Origin: Desulfobacula sp.
GTDB taxonomy: Bacteria > Desulfobacterota > Desulfobacteria > Desulfobacterales > Desulfobacteraceae
Length of the DNA: 43,923 bases
NCBI GenBank assembly: GCA_012031875.1
Contig: JAAUSZ010000010.1
Location: 1-43,923, forward strand
Direction of reading: 5' to 3'
Part shown: one piece after another, positions 26,094 through 33,778 of the stretch
Layout of the letters: each line of letters begins with the position of its first letter
Position numbering within the stretch: position 1 is the first letter of the stretch
Notes under the pieces: generated by a model
The model's input: the letters and a program-made list of their open reading frames with translations, nothing else
Told to the model about the DNA's origin: nothing
Database searches by the model: none
Made by a program: the position numbers and the translations under genes

Positions 26094-27073
26094 TCGCCGG
26101 GAACCGCACCATCAATTACCTTCGCATCTCCGTCACCGACCGGTGTAATTTCAGATGCCGGTATTGTGTCCCATCTACTCCTTTTACGGTGATTGAGCAT
26201 GAAAAAATCGCCCGGTATGAAGAAATCCTGAGGATCGTCAGACTTGCCTGCAGCCTTGGCATTACCAAAGTCAGGATTACGGGGGGTGAACCTTTTGTAC
26301 GGAAGGGAATTTTCCCGTTTCTGAAAGAATTGTGTGCTGTTGAACAGCTTAAGGATATTTCCATTACCACAAACGGATCACTTTTAACCCGTGAAAAAAT
26401 AGAAGCCCTGATTTCTATGGGAATCAAACGCCTGAATTTCAGCCTGGACACCCTTGATCCTGCCAAATTTGAACAGATCACCGGCAGAAACCGGCTCCAG
26501 CAGGTCTGGGATGCTGTTTTGACTTCCCATGAACTCGGGATCTCCCCGATTAAACTCAATACCGTCATTTTAAGGGGCATCAACGACGATGAGATTGAGG
26601 CCATCACGGCCCTTACCCTGAAATACCCTTTTCACATCCGGTTTATCGAATACATGCCCATGGGGGATTCAGCCGTGGAAAAACAGCAGCAGGTTTTATC
26701 AGAGGAAATAAAAGAGAGAATAGAATCCCGGTTCGGCACCTTGAACCCGGTCAAAAAAGACACCAACGACGGCCCTGCCAAAAAATTCCGGATTGAGGGG
26801 GCCAGGGGAATTGTGGGGTTCATTACCCCCATCAGCTCGCATTTCTGCGCCGAGTGTAACCGCTTACGGCTGACATCCAGAGGGACCCTGCGGCCCTGCC
26901 TTTTGAACAATTATGAAAAAGACATTATCAACCCGCTTCGCAACGGGGCCTCTGATGATGAACTCAAGGACATCATCCTTTCTGCGCTGACCCGAAAACC
27001 CTCCTTTCACGGTTTGTCCGGTTCCCTGGTAAAAGGTGCGCCCATCAGCCACATGACATCCATCGGCGGCTGA
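26090..27073 (+). CDS. moaA: GTP 3',8-cyclase (molybdenum cofactor biosynthesis protein A)
   Basis: 327 residues; the ATG at 26090 overlaps the cobA-hemD stop. The radical-SAM cluster motif is CNFRCRYC near residue 19. SAM-site GGEPF is near residue 66. The second cluster is bound by CAEC and a later Cys in RGTLRPCL, and the functionally required C-terminal Gly-Gly is present (TSIGG). It cyclises GTP in the first step of molybdopterin synthesis. Mo/W enzymes such as formate dehydrogenases are expected in this kind of anaerobe and, with selA nearby, may be selenoproteins. The rest of the moa/moe genes are not here. Confidence 0.96.
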   Translation: MIAGNRTINYLRISVTDRCNFRCRYCVPSTPFTVIEHEKIARYEEILRIVRLACSLGITKVRITGGEPFVRKGIFPFLKELCAVEQLKDISITTNGSLLTREKIEALISMGIKRLNFSLDTLDPAKFEQITGRNRLQQVWDAVLTSHELGISPIKLNTVILRGINDDEIEAITALTLKYPFHIRFIEYMPMGDSAVEKQQQVLSEEIKERIESRFGTLNPVKKDTNDGPAKKFRIEGARGIVGFITPISSHFCAECNRLRLTSRGTLRPCLLNNYEKDIINPLRNGASDDELKDIILSALTRKPSFHGLSGSLVKGAPISHMTSIGG

Positions 27074-27112
27074 TTTCTCCGGCCGATCTTTAAAAATAAT
27101 ATTTTTTTTTTT

Positions 27113-27139
27113 GAACTTTTTCGGGTTCACGGTGTCAAT
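27113..27139 (+). promoter_or_regulatory. Candidate ECF-sigma promoter of the exported-protein/sigma operon
   Basis: GAACTT (27113-27118) followed after 16 bases by TCAAT resembles the GAACTT-N16-TCTGA promoters of RpoE-type ECF sigma factors. It lies 62 bases before the exported-protein start, directly after an eleven-T run. It suggests autoregulation by the sigma factor encoded at 27677. Tentative. Confidence 0.4.
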
Positions 27140-27200
27140 GGAGAATAGAAGAGCAAACGGCTTTACCTGCTTTTCCATTGATATCAGGATGGAGGATAAA

Positions 27201-27647
27201 ATGAATAGAATAATTACCATCACTACAACGGTTCTGTTTTTAGTTTGTTTTTCAGCAATCCCTGCCCGGGCCGACCGGAAAACCATGGAAGGGTTCATGC
27301 TGGGGACAGGGGTTGCCATTCTTGGTGCCGCCATCATCAACGGCATGAATGATAATGACGGCCCCCGGTATTCCAGACATCACTCCCCGCCGCCGCCGGA
27401 TGTTTGTCCTGTCGAATACAGAGGCAGACATGACGGAAGATATGACGGCAGGTATGACCGAAGACATCGCCATTACGGACCGGAGGGGCGCTGGGAAATG
27501 GTCAGGGTCTGGGTTGAGCCTGTTTATGAAAGAAGATGGAACCCGGCCCACTATAATCCCGGGGGAGAATGGGTGGAAGGAAGGTATGAGAGCTTTCAGG
27601 TCCAAGGGGGGTATTACCGGGATCAGCGTGTGTGGGTGGGCCGTTAA
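27201..27647 (+). CDS. Exported Arg/Tyr/Trp-rich protein of unknown function
   Basis: 148 residues from the ATG at 27201, with GGAGG five bases upstream. A clear signal peptide covers residues 1-25 (MNRIITITTTVLFLVCFSA, then IPARA before DRK). A Gly/Ala-rich hydrophobic stretch follows (MLGTGVAILGAAIING). A His/Arg/Asp-rich low-complexity part, HDGRYDGRYDRRHRH, is followed by a C-terminal aromatic repeat-like region (VRVWVEPVYERRWNPAHYNP, GGEWVEGRYESF, YYRDQRVWVG). Such VWV/YER modules occur in small exported proteins of unknown role, probably periplasmic or in the outer membrane. Its place before an ECF sigma gene suggests an envelope stress target. Confidence 0.75.
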   Translation: MNRIITITTTVLFLVCFSAIPARADRKTMEGFMLGTGVAILGAAIINGMNDNDGPRYSRHHSPPPPDVCPVEYRGRHDGRYDGRYDRRHRHYGPEGRWEMVRVWVEPVYERRWNPAHYNPGGEWVEGRYESFQVQGGYYRDQRVWVGR

Positions 27648-27676
27648 ACAAAGATAGATGCAGCATTTGATGTATT

Positions 27677-28297
27677 GTGGCCGCACCTCAAAAAAGCGCC
27701 GATAAAATTGCTGAACAGGATCTGGTTGAACGGCTGAAAAAAAATCAGAAGCAAGCCTTCAACCAGCTTGTCTCCTCATACCGGGAAAGACTTTTCAGAC
27801 TTGCCTATGGGATCACCCTGGACCGGGAAGAAAGCCTTGAGATCGTACAGGATGTATTTATCAGCGTTTTTCATCATATCCTGACCTTCAGGCAGGAATC
27901 CACCCTTGCCACCTGGCTGAGAAAAATCACAATCCATCACTGCCTGAACTGGAAGCGTAAATGGAAAAGGAGATTTAAATGGAATCATCACTCCCTGGAA
28001 CAGGAAAATGATTTTGAAGCCACCGAAGAGATTACGGATCAGAATGACCCCGAACTTTTATTCGGGGAAAAACAACTGGAGGCGCATCTTATGAAGGCCA
28101 TCCAAGCCCTTCCCGAAAAAGCAAGGCTGGTGTTTGTCCTGAATGCCGTTGAAGGCCTCTCCTATGATGAAATTGCAGAAACCCTCCGTATTAAAAGAGG
28201 CACGGTCAGCTCAAGGCTTCACCTGGCAAGGAAAAGCCTGATCGATTCCCTGGTGTTAAATGAAAAGGAAAGGATTCCCCATGGAAAAAAAATGTGA
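27677..28297 (+). CDS. ECF-subfamily RNA polymerase sigma factor
   Basis: 206 residues from a GTG at 27677; no convincing ribosome site, so the exact start is uncertain. Sigma region 2 lies at residues 25-95 (FNQLVSSYRERLFRLAYGIT, EIVQDVFISVFHHI, TWLRKITIHHCLNWKRK). Region 4 is at 140-195 (ALPEKARLVFVLNAVEGLSY, DEIAETLRIKRGTVSSRLHL). Regions 1 and 3 are absent, as in all ECF factors. The 3' end overlaps the following zinc-finger anti-sigma gene by 17 bases. That pairing implies control by release from the membrane-bound anti-sigma in response to an envelope signal. Confidence 0.92.
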   Translation: MAAPQKSADKIAEQDLVERLKKNQKQAFNQLVSSYRERLFRLAYGITLDREESLEIVQDVFISVFHHILTFRQESTLATWLRKITIHHCLNWKRKWKRRFKWNHHSLEQENDFEATEEITDQNDPELLFGEKQLEAHLMKAIQALPEKARLVFVLNAVEGLSYDEIAETLRIKRGTVSSRLHLARKSLIDSLVLNEKERIPHGKKM

Positions 28298-28757
28298 CTT
28301 ATACACCTCTGAAGACATCAGCCGCTTTGTTGATCATGAGCTTTCCTTCGATCAATACCGGTCCTGTGAACGCCATCTTTTGCTTTGCAGGGATTGCAGC
28401 CGCCTGGTTGACCGGTATAAAGCCGTCTCTCTCGCCTTTTCCCGTCACGCGCATGGGGAAAAAATCGGCGCGCATACCCCGGACTTTAAACATTCCCTGG
28501 ATAAAGCACTAAAGCGTTCAGAAAACAACTCCCTACAAAATATTTCAGGACTGTTCGGCAAAAATATCTATCTAAAGCTTGCAGGCATTGCGGCTGTGTT
28601 GATGATAGGCCTTTTCCCCTTTGACGGAGACCTTTTCCAGAACCCAGCGGGGCCCAGCGCCATCGTCAACTCTGTTGATGCGGAAGATGCCTCGGTTATG
28701 ATTATTGAAACTAAAAACGAAAAGCATACCATTATCTGGTTTTCAGAGGAAACCTGA
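28281..28757 (+). CDS. Zinc-finger transmembrane anti-sigma factor (zf-HC2)
   Basis: 158 residues from the ATG at 28281, with AAAGGA six bases upstream. The N-terminal ZAS domain has the His-x3-Cys-x2-Cys motif (HLLLCRDC) at about residues 32-39, after ISRFVDHELSFDQYRSCERH. One membrane helix follows near residues 98-118 (IYLKLAGIAAVLMIGLFPF), then a periplasmic tail ending in EKHTIIWFSEET. It should bind and hold the sigma factor encoded just upstream; the tail is the likely sensor part. Confidence 0.88.
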   Translation: MEKKCDLYTSEDISRFVDHELSFDQYRSCERHLLLCRDCSRLVDRYKAVSLAFSRHAHGEKIGAHTPDFKHSLDKALKRSENNSLQNISGLFGKNIYLKLAGIAAVLMIGLFPFDGDLFQNPAGPSAIVNSVDAEDASVMIIETKNEKHTIIWFSEET

Positions 28758-28774
28758 TACAAAAGAGGGATCAG

Positions 28775-29230
28775 ATGCGCTTAATCAAATTAGGATTGAT
28801 CTTCCTTGCAGCCGTAGCGGCCATATATTGGGTTCTTGCGCCGGGTCCCGCGGAAAGCCGGGTATTGACGGATATAAAGGTGATTCACGCATCGGGGGGG
28901 GCTGAGCGATTTGATCCCGGCCTTAAAAACATCATCCATGAGCTTAAATCGGTTTTTAAATATACCTCCTACCAAATGCTGGAGGATCGGCGGTTTAACC
29001 TGAATTTCAACCAGGAAGGCCGGGTTGATCTTCCGGGCAACAGAATTCTTCTTATCTTGCCTTCAGATACGGACGGCAAGCGAATCCGGTACCAAATCAA
29101 TATTCAGAAAAACAATCATTCCATTTTCCAGACCCAGGTGTTGTTAAAAAGCAACAGCAGCATCACCATCGGCGGCCCCGACCTTGACAACGGGGTTCTT
29201 CTGATCAATATCACGGGCACCCTGCAGTAA
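28775..29230 (+). CDS. Exported protein of unknown function in the sigma/anti-sigma operon
   Basis: 151 residues from the ATG at 28775, preceded by AAGAGGGATCAG. The N-terminus is a signal peptide or anchor (MRLIKLGLIFLAAVAAIYWV, then LAPGPAES). The rest is a beta-rich domain: FKYTSYQMLEDRRFNLNF, LPGNRILLILPSD, VLLKSNSSITIGGPDLDNGV. I recognise no family name. Position directly after the anti-sigma gene (17 bases) suggests it modulates the sigma pathway or is its target, perhaps in the periplasm. Confidence 0.75.
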   Translation: MRLIKLGLIFLAAVAAIYWVLAPGPAESRVLTDIKVIHASGGAERFDPGLKNIIHELKSVFKYTSYQMLEDRRFNLNFNQEGRVDLPGNRILLILPSDTDGKRIRYQINIQKNNHSIFQTQVLLKSNSSITIGGPDLDNGVLLINITGTLQ

Positions 29231-29265
29231 GCCTGGAATATTAATTCCGAAATTTAAAAAAAATC

Positions 29266-29294
29266 TGGCAACAACCGGTCCGCAGCGCTATAAT
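29266..29294 (+). promoter_or_regulatory. Candidate promoter of the DUF484-GGDEF gene
   Basis: A perfect TATAAT (29289-29294) lies 53 bases before the gene start. The -35 box at 17-base spacing, TGGCAA (29266-29271), is weak. Confidence 0.4.
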
Positions 29295-29347
29295 AACAGC
29301 ACAAGGCTTCCTTTTTCTTTCAACGCAACCCAAGAGAAAAGAAAAAT

Positions 29348-30402
29348 ATGAATGAGACTAAACATCTGACCCTTCCTCAATCCATCCTGGAACGTCTGAA
29401 ACAGAATGAAATCGTTGCCAGAAAATTTCATGAAATTGAAATCAGTGTTCTAACCATTCTGAATTTTCAGGACTTTATTGAAAAGCTTTTATCGGAAATC
29501 AGTTCTAAATTCTCAGTCCCTTACACATGGATCTCCATAATAGAAGAAAGCACCATTCAAAATATCTTCACAGTATTCAAAACTCCAAACTGCTTCAGAC
29601 ATCCACCGCTTTTTTATCAAAAACCGATTTTTCAGAAATCACCCGAAACCGTCTTAAACCCCTTCTGGCCAACAAAAATATCGAACGGTTCAAGGTCATG
29701 ATTCCGGAGGCAGCCGAATATGACATCGGCTCCATAGCCATCGCCCCCATCACTCTGGACGGTGAAATCGTGGGGAGCTTTAACCAGGCGGACCAGAATC
29801 TTTTCCGCTTTGAACCCGGCATTGATACTTCCCTGCTGGAGCAACTGGCCCTGAAGGTTTCCCTCTGTCTTTCAAATGTCACGGCCCATGAACAATTAAA
29901 ATTTCTCGCCTTCCATGACCCCCTGACAGGGCTTTTAAACCGCGGGGTAATGGAGAGAATTCTGGAAAGAGAATTCCAGCGATCCAAAAGATACCATATC
30001 GACCTCACGGTTCTCTTCCTGGATCTGGATGATTTTAAATCCATTAATGATAATTTCGGCCATGATAACGGCGACCTTGCCCTGTGCCATACCGCGAGAT
30101 GTCTGAATATGCTGAAACGGGATTCCGACATTGTCGCCCGTTTTGCCGGAGATGAATTTGTGGTTATCCTGCCTTCGACCAATATCAGTCAAGCGGAAAG
30201 CTATATCCACAGGGTGAAACAAAAACTGGCCGGTGAGCCTTTATCTCCGGGCCCAACTCCTTTCTATGTGCAGTTGAGTTATGGGCTTGCCTCCATATTT
30301 GAAAAAGGAATGGAATCCTCGGCCATTCTTTTAAAAGCGGCCGATAAAAAACTTTACCTGGCCAAACAAAATAAAGAGACCAAAAATTCATATCCCAAAT
30401 AA
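29348..30402 (+). CDS. DUF484/GAF-like sensor + GGDEF diguanylate cyclase (frameshifted)
   Basis: About 351 residues after adding an A to the four-A run at 29579-29582, which restores FTVFKNSKLLQTSTAF. Residues 1-175 resemble DUF484/GAF sensors (ILERLKQNEIVARKFHEIEI, FKVMIPEAAEYDIGSIAIAP, GSFNQADQNLFRF). Residues 185-345 are a GGDEF domain: FHDPLTGLLNRGVMERILE, FLDLDDFKSINDNFGHDNGD, then RDSDIVARFAGDEF. The active-site signature is AGDEF, a variant that can be active, and RDSD five residues before it is a complete inhibitory site. Cytoplasmic, with no membrane helix. It is convergent with the ribosomal operon and shares the hairpin at 30403-30438. Confidence 0.88.
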
Positions 30403-30438
30403 AAACTCCCTGGTCAGTGCAAGCCTGCCAGGGAGTTT
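30403..30438 (-). terminator. Terminator of the ribosomal operon (shared, bidirectional position)
   Basis: A perfect eleven-base stem, AAACTCCCTGG / CCAGGGAGTTT, has a 14-base loop that can pair further (CAG/CTG). Read on the minus strand, the stem runs into TTTTTATTT, so it should terminate the operon after rplQ. It also lies directly after the GGDEF gene stop. Confidence 0.85.
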
Positions 30439-30465
30439 CCTGTTTCAAAGTATTATAATACGGCG

Positions 30466-30822
30466 TCAGTCCATAATCAATTCAATCTGAACCATGGGCG
30501 CCACATCCCCTTTTCGGGGACCAAGCTTGGTGATCCGGGTATAGCCTCCCTGTCTGGAATTAAACTTTGCTGCAACTTCGTTGAAAAGCGTATGAACCAC
30601 ATCCTTTTCCCGAATGATGGAAAGGACTTGTCTTCTGGCGTGTAAATCCCCTCTTTTTGCAAGGGTGACCATTTTATCCGCAATGGATCTCAAGCCCTTC
30701 GCTTTTGCTTCAGTTGTTTTAATTTTATCATGTTTGAACAGAGAAGTTACCATGTTCCGAAACATCGCCTTCCTATGGCTGGATGTTCTGTTTAATTTTA
30801 ATACTGATTTTCTGTGTTTCAT
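30466..30822 (-). CDS. rplQ: 50S ribosomal protein L17
   Basis: 118 residues, the normal bacterial length. It starts [20 protein letters not shown], shows [20 protein letters not shown] and ends [14 protein letters not shown], as expected of L17. The protein sits on the large subunit near the tunnel exit and helps organise 23S rRNA. It is the last gene of the operon, seven bases after rpoA, followed by the terminator at 30403-30438. Confidence 0.97.
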   Translation of the reverse strand: MKHRKSVLKLNRTSSHRKAMFRNMVTSLFKHDKIKTTEAKAKGLRSIADKMVTLAKRGDLHARRQVLSIIREKDVVHTLFNEVAAKFNSRQGGYTRITKLGPRKGDVAPMVQIELIMD

Positions 30823-30828
30823 GGAATG

Positions 30829-31851
30829 CTATTCTCCTTCCTGATTAAGCTCATCTTCTGGCGGCTCAAAACCTTCCAGGTCCATACCAAGTGAAAGATC
30901 CATGGAAGATAGGACTTCCTTTATTTCATTTAAGGATTTTCGACCAAAATTTTTGGTTTTGAGCATTTCACTATCTGTTTTTTGAACCAATTGATAAATT
31001 GTGTGGATCCTCGCGTTCTTCAGACAATTGGAACTCCGGACGGACAATTCAAGTTCATTCACAGATCTGTAAATATTTTCATTAATTCCTTTGGCAGAGT
31101 CGTCCTTGCTGTCTTCAAGATGTTCCGGCTCCATGTCTTCATCGAAATTGATAAAGGGGTTCATCTGCTCTTTGAGGATCTTGGCGGCATATGCAACGGC
31201 ATTGTCCGGTGTCACGCTTCCGTCTGTCCATACTTCCAGCGTGAGCTTGTCATAATCTGTTTTCTGCCCTATTCTGGAGGTTCCCACAACATATTTCACC
31301 CGTTTGATGGGCGAGAATGCGGCATCTATGGGGATGGTTCCGATGGGGGCATTGTCGTCTTTGTTTGAGGATGAAAGGGCATACCCTTTTCCGGTCTTAA
31401 CCACCAGGGTCATCTCCAGCACCCCTTTTTTGGAGAGCGTGGCAATATGCTGCTCAGGATTCAAAACTTCAACCCTGCCGTCGGGACTTACAATATCTGC
31501 TCCGGTGACTTCGCATTCACCCTTGGCGCTGAGTGTTAATATTTTGTCTTCCGGATCATCCACCTTGAGCTTCAATTCTTTAAGATTTAAAATGAGTTCG
31601 GAAACATCTTCTCTGACATCGGAAATCACGCTGTATTCATGAAGCGCACCATCTATTTTCACGGATACAATGGCGGCGCCATAGATGGACGAAAGTATAA
31701 TGCGTCGAAGAGAGTTCCCGATGGTAATACCATATCCCCTTTCAAGGGGTTCGCATACAAATTTACCATATGTTGAAGTTGTAGTAACGTCAAGCTTCTC
31801 CGGCTTGATCATCTCTCGCCAGTTCACATATGCAAGTTTTTCAGATGACAT
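30829..31851 (-). CDS. rpoA: DNA-directed RNA polymerase subunit alpha
   Basis: 340 residues. The N-terminal assembly domain (about 1-235) has [20 protein letters not shown], the dimer-forming segment, and [13 protein letters not shown]. An acidic linker ([20 protein letters not shown]) leads to the C-terminal domain (about 262-325) with [19 protein letters not shown] and [16 protein letters not shown], the determinants for UP-element and activator contact. It scaffolds RNA polymerase assembly. The position between rpsD and rplQ is the classical alpha-operon order. Confidence 0.98.
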   Translation of the reverse strand: MSSEKLAYVNWREMIKPEKLDVTTTSTYGKFVCEPLERGYGITIGNSLRRIILSSIYGAAIVSVKIDGALHEYSVISDVREDVSELILNLKELKLKVDDPEDKILTLSAKGECEVTGADIVSPDGRVEVLNPEQHIATLSKKGVLEMTLVVKTGKGYALSSSNKDDNAPIGTIPIDAAFSPIKRVKYVVGTSRIGQKTDYDKLTLEVWTDGSVTPDNAVAYAAKILKEQMNPFINFDEDMEPEHLEDSKDDSAKGINENIYRSVNELELSVRSSNCLKNARIHTIYQLVQKTDSEMLKTKNFGRKSLNEIKEVLSSMDLSLGMDLEGFEPPEDELNQEGE

Positions 31852-31898
31852 TCATATCTCCTGAATAAATATTTGGAATAACCATAATAATGGCTTGC

Positions 31899-32525
31899 TT
31901 ATTTTGAATAAAGCTCAACAATTAACTGTTCCTGAATGGGAAGGGTAATGTCTTCACGCACAGGAGTCCCGACAACCTCACCTTTGAAGTTTTCTTTCTT
32001 GATTTCAAGCCATTGCGGAATTCCACGTCTAACAATTGCATCTAAAGAATCTGAAATTGCCTGAATCGTCCGGCTCTTCTCGCGAAGTTCAATCACATCA
32101 CCTTTTTTGACCTGGTAAGAGGGGATGTTCACCTTTTTACCATTCACCGTGAAATGATTGTGTCTTACAAAATGCCTGCCCTGGTTCCGTGAGTTGACAA
32201 ATCCCATTCTAAAAACGGTATTGTCCAGCCGGGTTTCCAGGATGCTTAACAGGTTGATGCCCGTTATTCCCTTGCGGCTGTCCGCTTTTTTAAAGGAGAG
32301 CCTGAACTGCTTTTCCGAAAGCCCGTAAAGTCGTCTGACCTTCTGTTTCTCCCGGAGCTGAATCCCGTAGTCAGATAATTTGCCCCTTCTCTGGCCATGC
32401 TGGCCCGGCGGATATCCTCTTCTATCAAAACTGCATTTGTCTGAAAAGCACCGATCGCCCTTCAAAAAAAGCTTTAAATTTTCACGTCTGCATTGCCGGC
32501 AAACCGAACCTCTATATCGTGACAA
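31899..32525 (-). CDS. rpsD: 30S ribosomal protein S4
   Basis: 208 residues. The start is TTG at 32525, with AAAGGAG upstream. It is the zinc-type form: CRQC at residues 9-12, then CFSDKC. The S4 RNA-binding domain covers about 95-160 (RLDNTVFRMGFVNSRNQGRH, VNGKKVNIPSYQVKKGD). S4 starts assembly of the 16S 5' domain, contributes to fidelity and, in E. coli, represses its own alpha operon. Whether that control exists here is unknown. Confidence 0.97.
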   Translation of the reverse strand: MSRYRGSVCRQCRRENLKLFLKGDRCFSDKCSFDRRGYPPGQHGQRRGKLSDYGIQLREKQKVRRLYGLSEKQFRLSFKKADSRKGITGINLLSILETRLDNTVFRMGFVNSRNQGRHFVRHNHFTVNGKKVNIPSYQVKKGDVIELREKSRTIQAISDSLDAIVRRGIPQWLEIKKENFKGEVVGTPVREDITLPIQEQLIVELYSK

Positions 32526-32554
32526 TGTTTTTCTCCTTTATCAAACGAGTATGT

Positions 32555-32950
32555 CTATACTCTTCTTCTCTTGGGTGGGCGGCATCCATTATGGGCAACC
32601 GGGGTAACATCCTTGATCATGGAAATATTGAATCCAATCGCGTGCAGCGCTCTTAAAGCGGATTCCCGTCCAGGTCCCGGTCCTTTAACAAAGATCCCTA
32701 CGTTTTTCAGGCCCTGTTCCATGGCTTTGGCTCCAGCATCCTCGGCCACCAGTTTCGCTGCAAAAGGAGTACTCTTTCTGGAGCCTTTGAACCCCTGCAT
32801 GCCGGCGCTGGACCATGAAATCGTATTCCCATTCTCATCGGTGATGGTGACGATGGTATTGTTAAAAGTGGATTGAATGTGAACAACGCCGGAAGAAACA
32901 TTCTTTCTAACCCGTTTTTTGGCTACAATTTTTTTTGACTTTTTTGCCAT
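32555..32950 (-). CDS. rpsK: 30S ribosomal protein S11
   Basis: 131 residues. After a lysine-rich head ([20 protein letters not shown]) come [34 protein letters not shown] and the typical C-terminus [13 protein letters not shown]11 lies on the 30S platform near the E site and contacts mRNA. It sits between rpsM and rpsD, as in most bacteria. Confidence 0.97.
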   Translation of the reverse strand: MAKKSKKIVAKKRVRKNVSSGVVHIQSTFNNTIVTITDENGNTISWSSAGMQGFKGSRKSTPFAAKLVAEDAGAKAMEQGLKNVGIFVKGPGPGRESALRALHAIGFNISMIKDVTPVAHNGCRPPKRRRV

Positions 32951-32975
32951 AATTAATAGTACCTTTTAAATTATC

Positions 32976-33344
32976 CTACTTTTTCTTTTTAACCGCAGTC
33001 CTCTTGGGACCTTTTCGAGTTCTTGCGTTTGTTTTAGTTTTCTGACCCCGGCAGGGAAGGCCTTTTCGATGGCGAAGTCCCCGGTAACACCCGAGATCCA
33101 TAAGCCTTTTGATACTCATGGAAACTTCGCTTCTAAGCTCACCTTCAACCTTATACTCAGCGTCAATAACTTTCCTGATCTCGTTGACCTGTTCTTCCGT
33201 CAGATCATTTGCCTTTGTAGTAGGGTCAATCCCGGTTTTTTGAAGAATCAGCTTTGACCGGCTTCTGCCTATACCGTAGATATAGGTTAAAGCGATCCAT
33301 GCATGCTTATCTTTTGGTAAATCTACTCCTGCGATACGTGCCAA
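32976..33344 (-). CDS. rpsM: 30S ribosomal protein S13
   Basis: 122 residues. The start is TTG at 33344, with AAGGAAA before it ([20 protein letters not shown] follows). Helix-two-turn-helix region and the basic tail [20 protein letters not shown], then NARTRKGP, are typical. S13 sits in the 30S head, contacts P-site tRNA and forms bridges with L5. It is 12 bases downstream of rpmJ. Confidence 0.97.
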   Translation of the reverse strand: MARIAGVDLPKDKHAWIALTYIYGIGRSRSKLILQKTGIDPTTKANDLTEEQVNEIRKVIDAEYKVEGELRSEVSMSIKRLMDLGCYRGLRHRKGLPCRGQKTKTNARTRKGPKRTAVKKKK

Positions 33345-33356
33345 ATTTCCTTCCCC

Positions 33357-33470
33357 CTATCCCTGCCGCTGTTTATGGTTCTTATTGATACAAATTACTC
33401 TCAGGACGCCGCGTCTTTTGATGACCTTGCAATCTCTACAAATTTTTTTCACAGATGCTCGAACTTTCAT
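33357..33470 (-). CDS. rpmJ: 50S ribosomal protein L36
   Basis: 37 residues, [20 protein letters not shown], then [17 protein letters not shown]. The start at 33470 has AGGAGCAAATGG upstream. Zinc-binding C-x2-C, a later Cys and His are all present, so it is the zinc form. L36 is a small late-assembling protein of the large subunit. Found directly in the sequence between infA and rpsM, its usual place. Confidence 0.97.
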   Translation of the reverse strand: MKVRASVKKICRDCKVIKRRGVLRVICINKNHKQRQG

Positions 33471-33512
33471 CCATTTGCTCCTATCTTATGATTCTCATAT
33501 CGAAAAAATGTA

Positions 33513-33731
33513 CTATTTATATCTGTATGTAATCCTGCCCCGGCTTAGATCATAAGGAGATATTTCTACCGTTACCTTATCTCCCGGCAGTATTTTTATA
33601 AAATGCATCCTCATTTTGCCTGAAATATGGGCAAGCAATACATGCTTATTTTCAAGCTCGACTCTGAACATGGCATTGGGCAGCGTCTCAAGTACTTTCC
33701 CGTCAACTTTGATGGGTTCTTCTTTTGCCAT
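33513..33731 (-). CDS. infA: Translation initiation factor IF-1
   Basis: 72 residues from the ATG at 33731; the GGAG is 12 bases upstream, rather far, and a TTG at 33743 lies too close to it. S1/OB fold: [20 protein letters not shown], then [20 protein letters not shown] and [22 protein letters not shown]-1 occupies the A site in the 30S initiation complex. secY precedes it without map or adk, which lie here in many bacteria. Confidence 0.97.
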   Translation of the reverse strand: MAKEEPIKVDGKVLETLPNAMFRVELENKHVLLAHISGKMRMHFIKILPGDKVTVEISPYDLSRGRITYRYK

Positions 33732-33778
33732 AAATGCATTCAACTCCTTTATGATGATAGAACATTAAACCAGGACAA

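Noticed and set aside
27062-27112. Possible terminator after moaA: ATCGGC/GCCGAT stem and an eleven-T run
   Set aside because: The loop is 14 bases, and the T run begins about 15 bases after the stem, too far for a normal intrinsic terminator. The T run is real, but its role is unclear.
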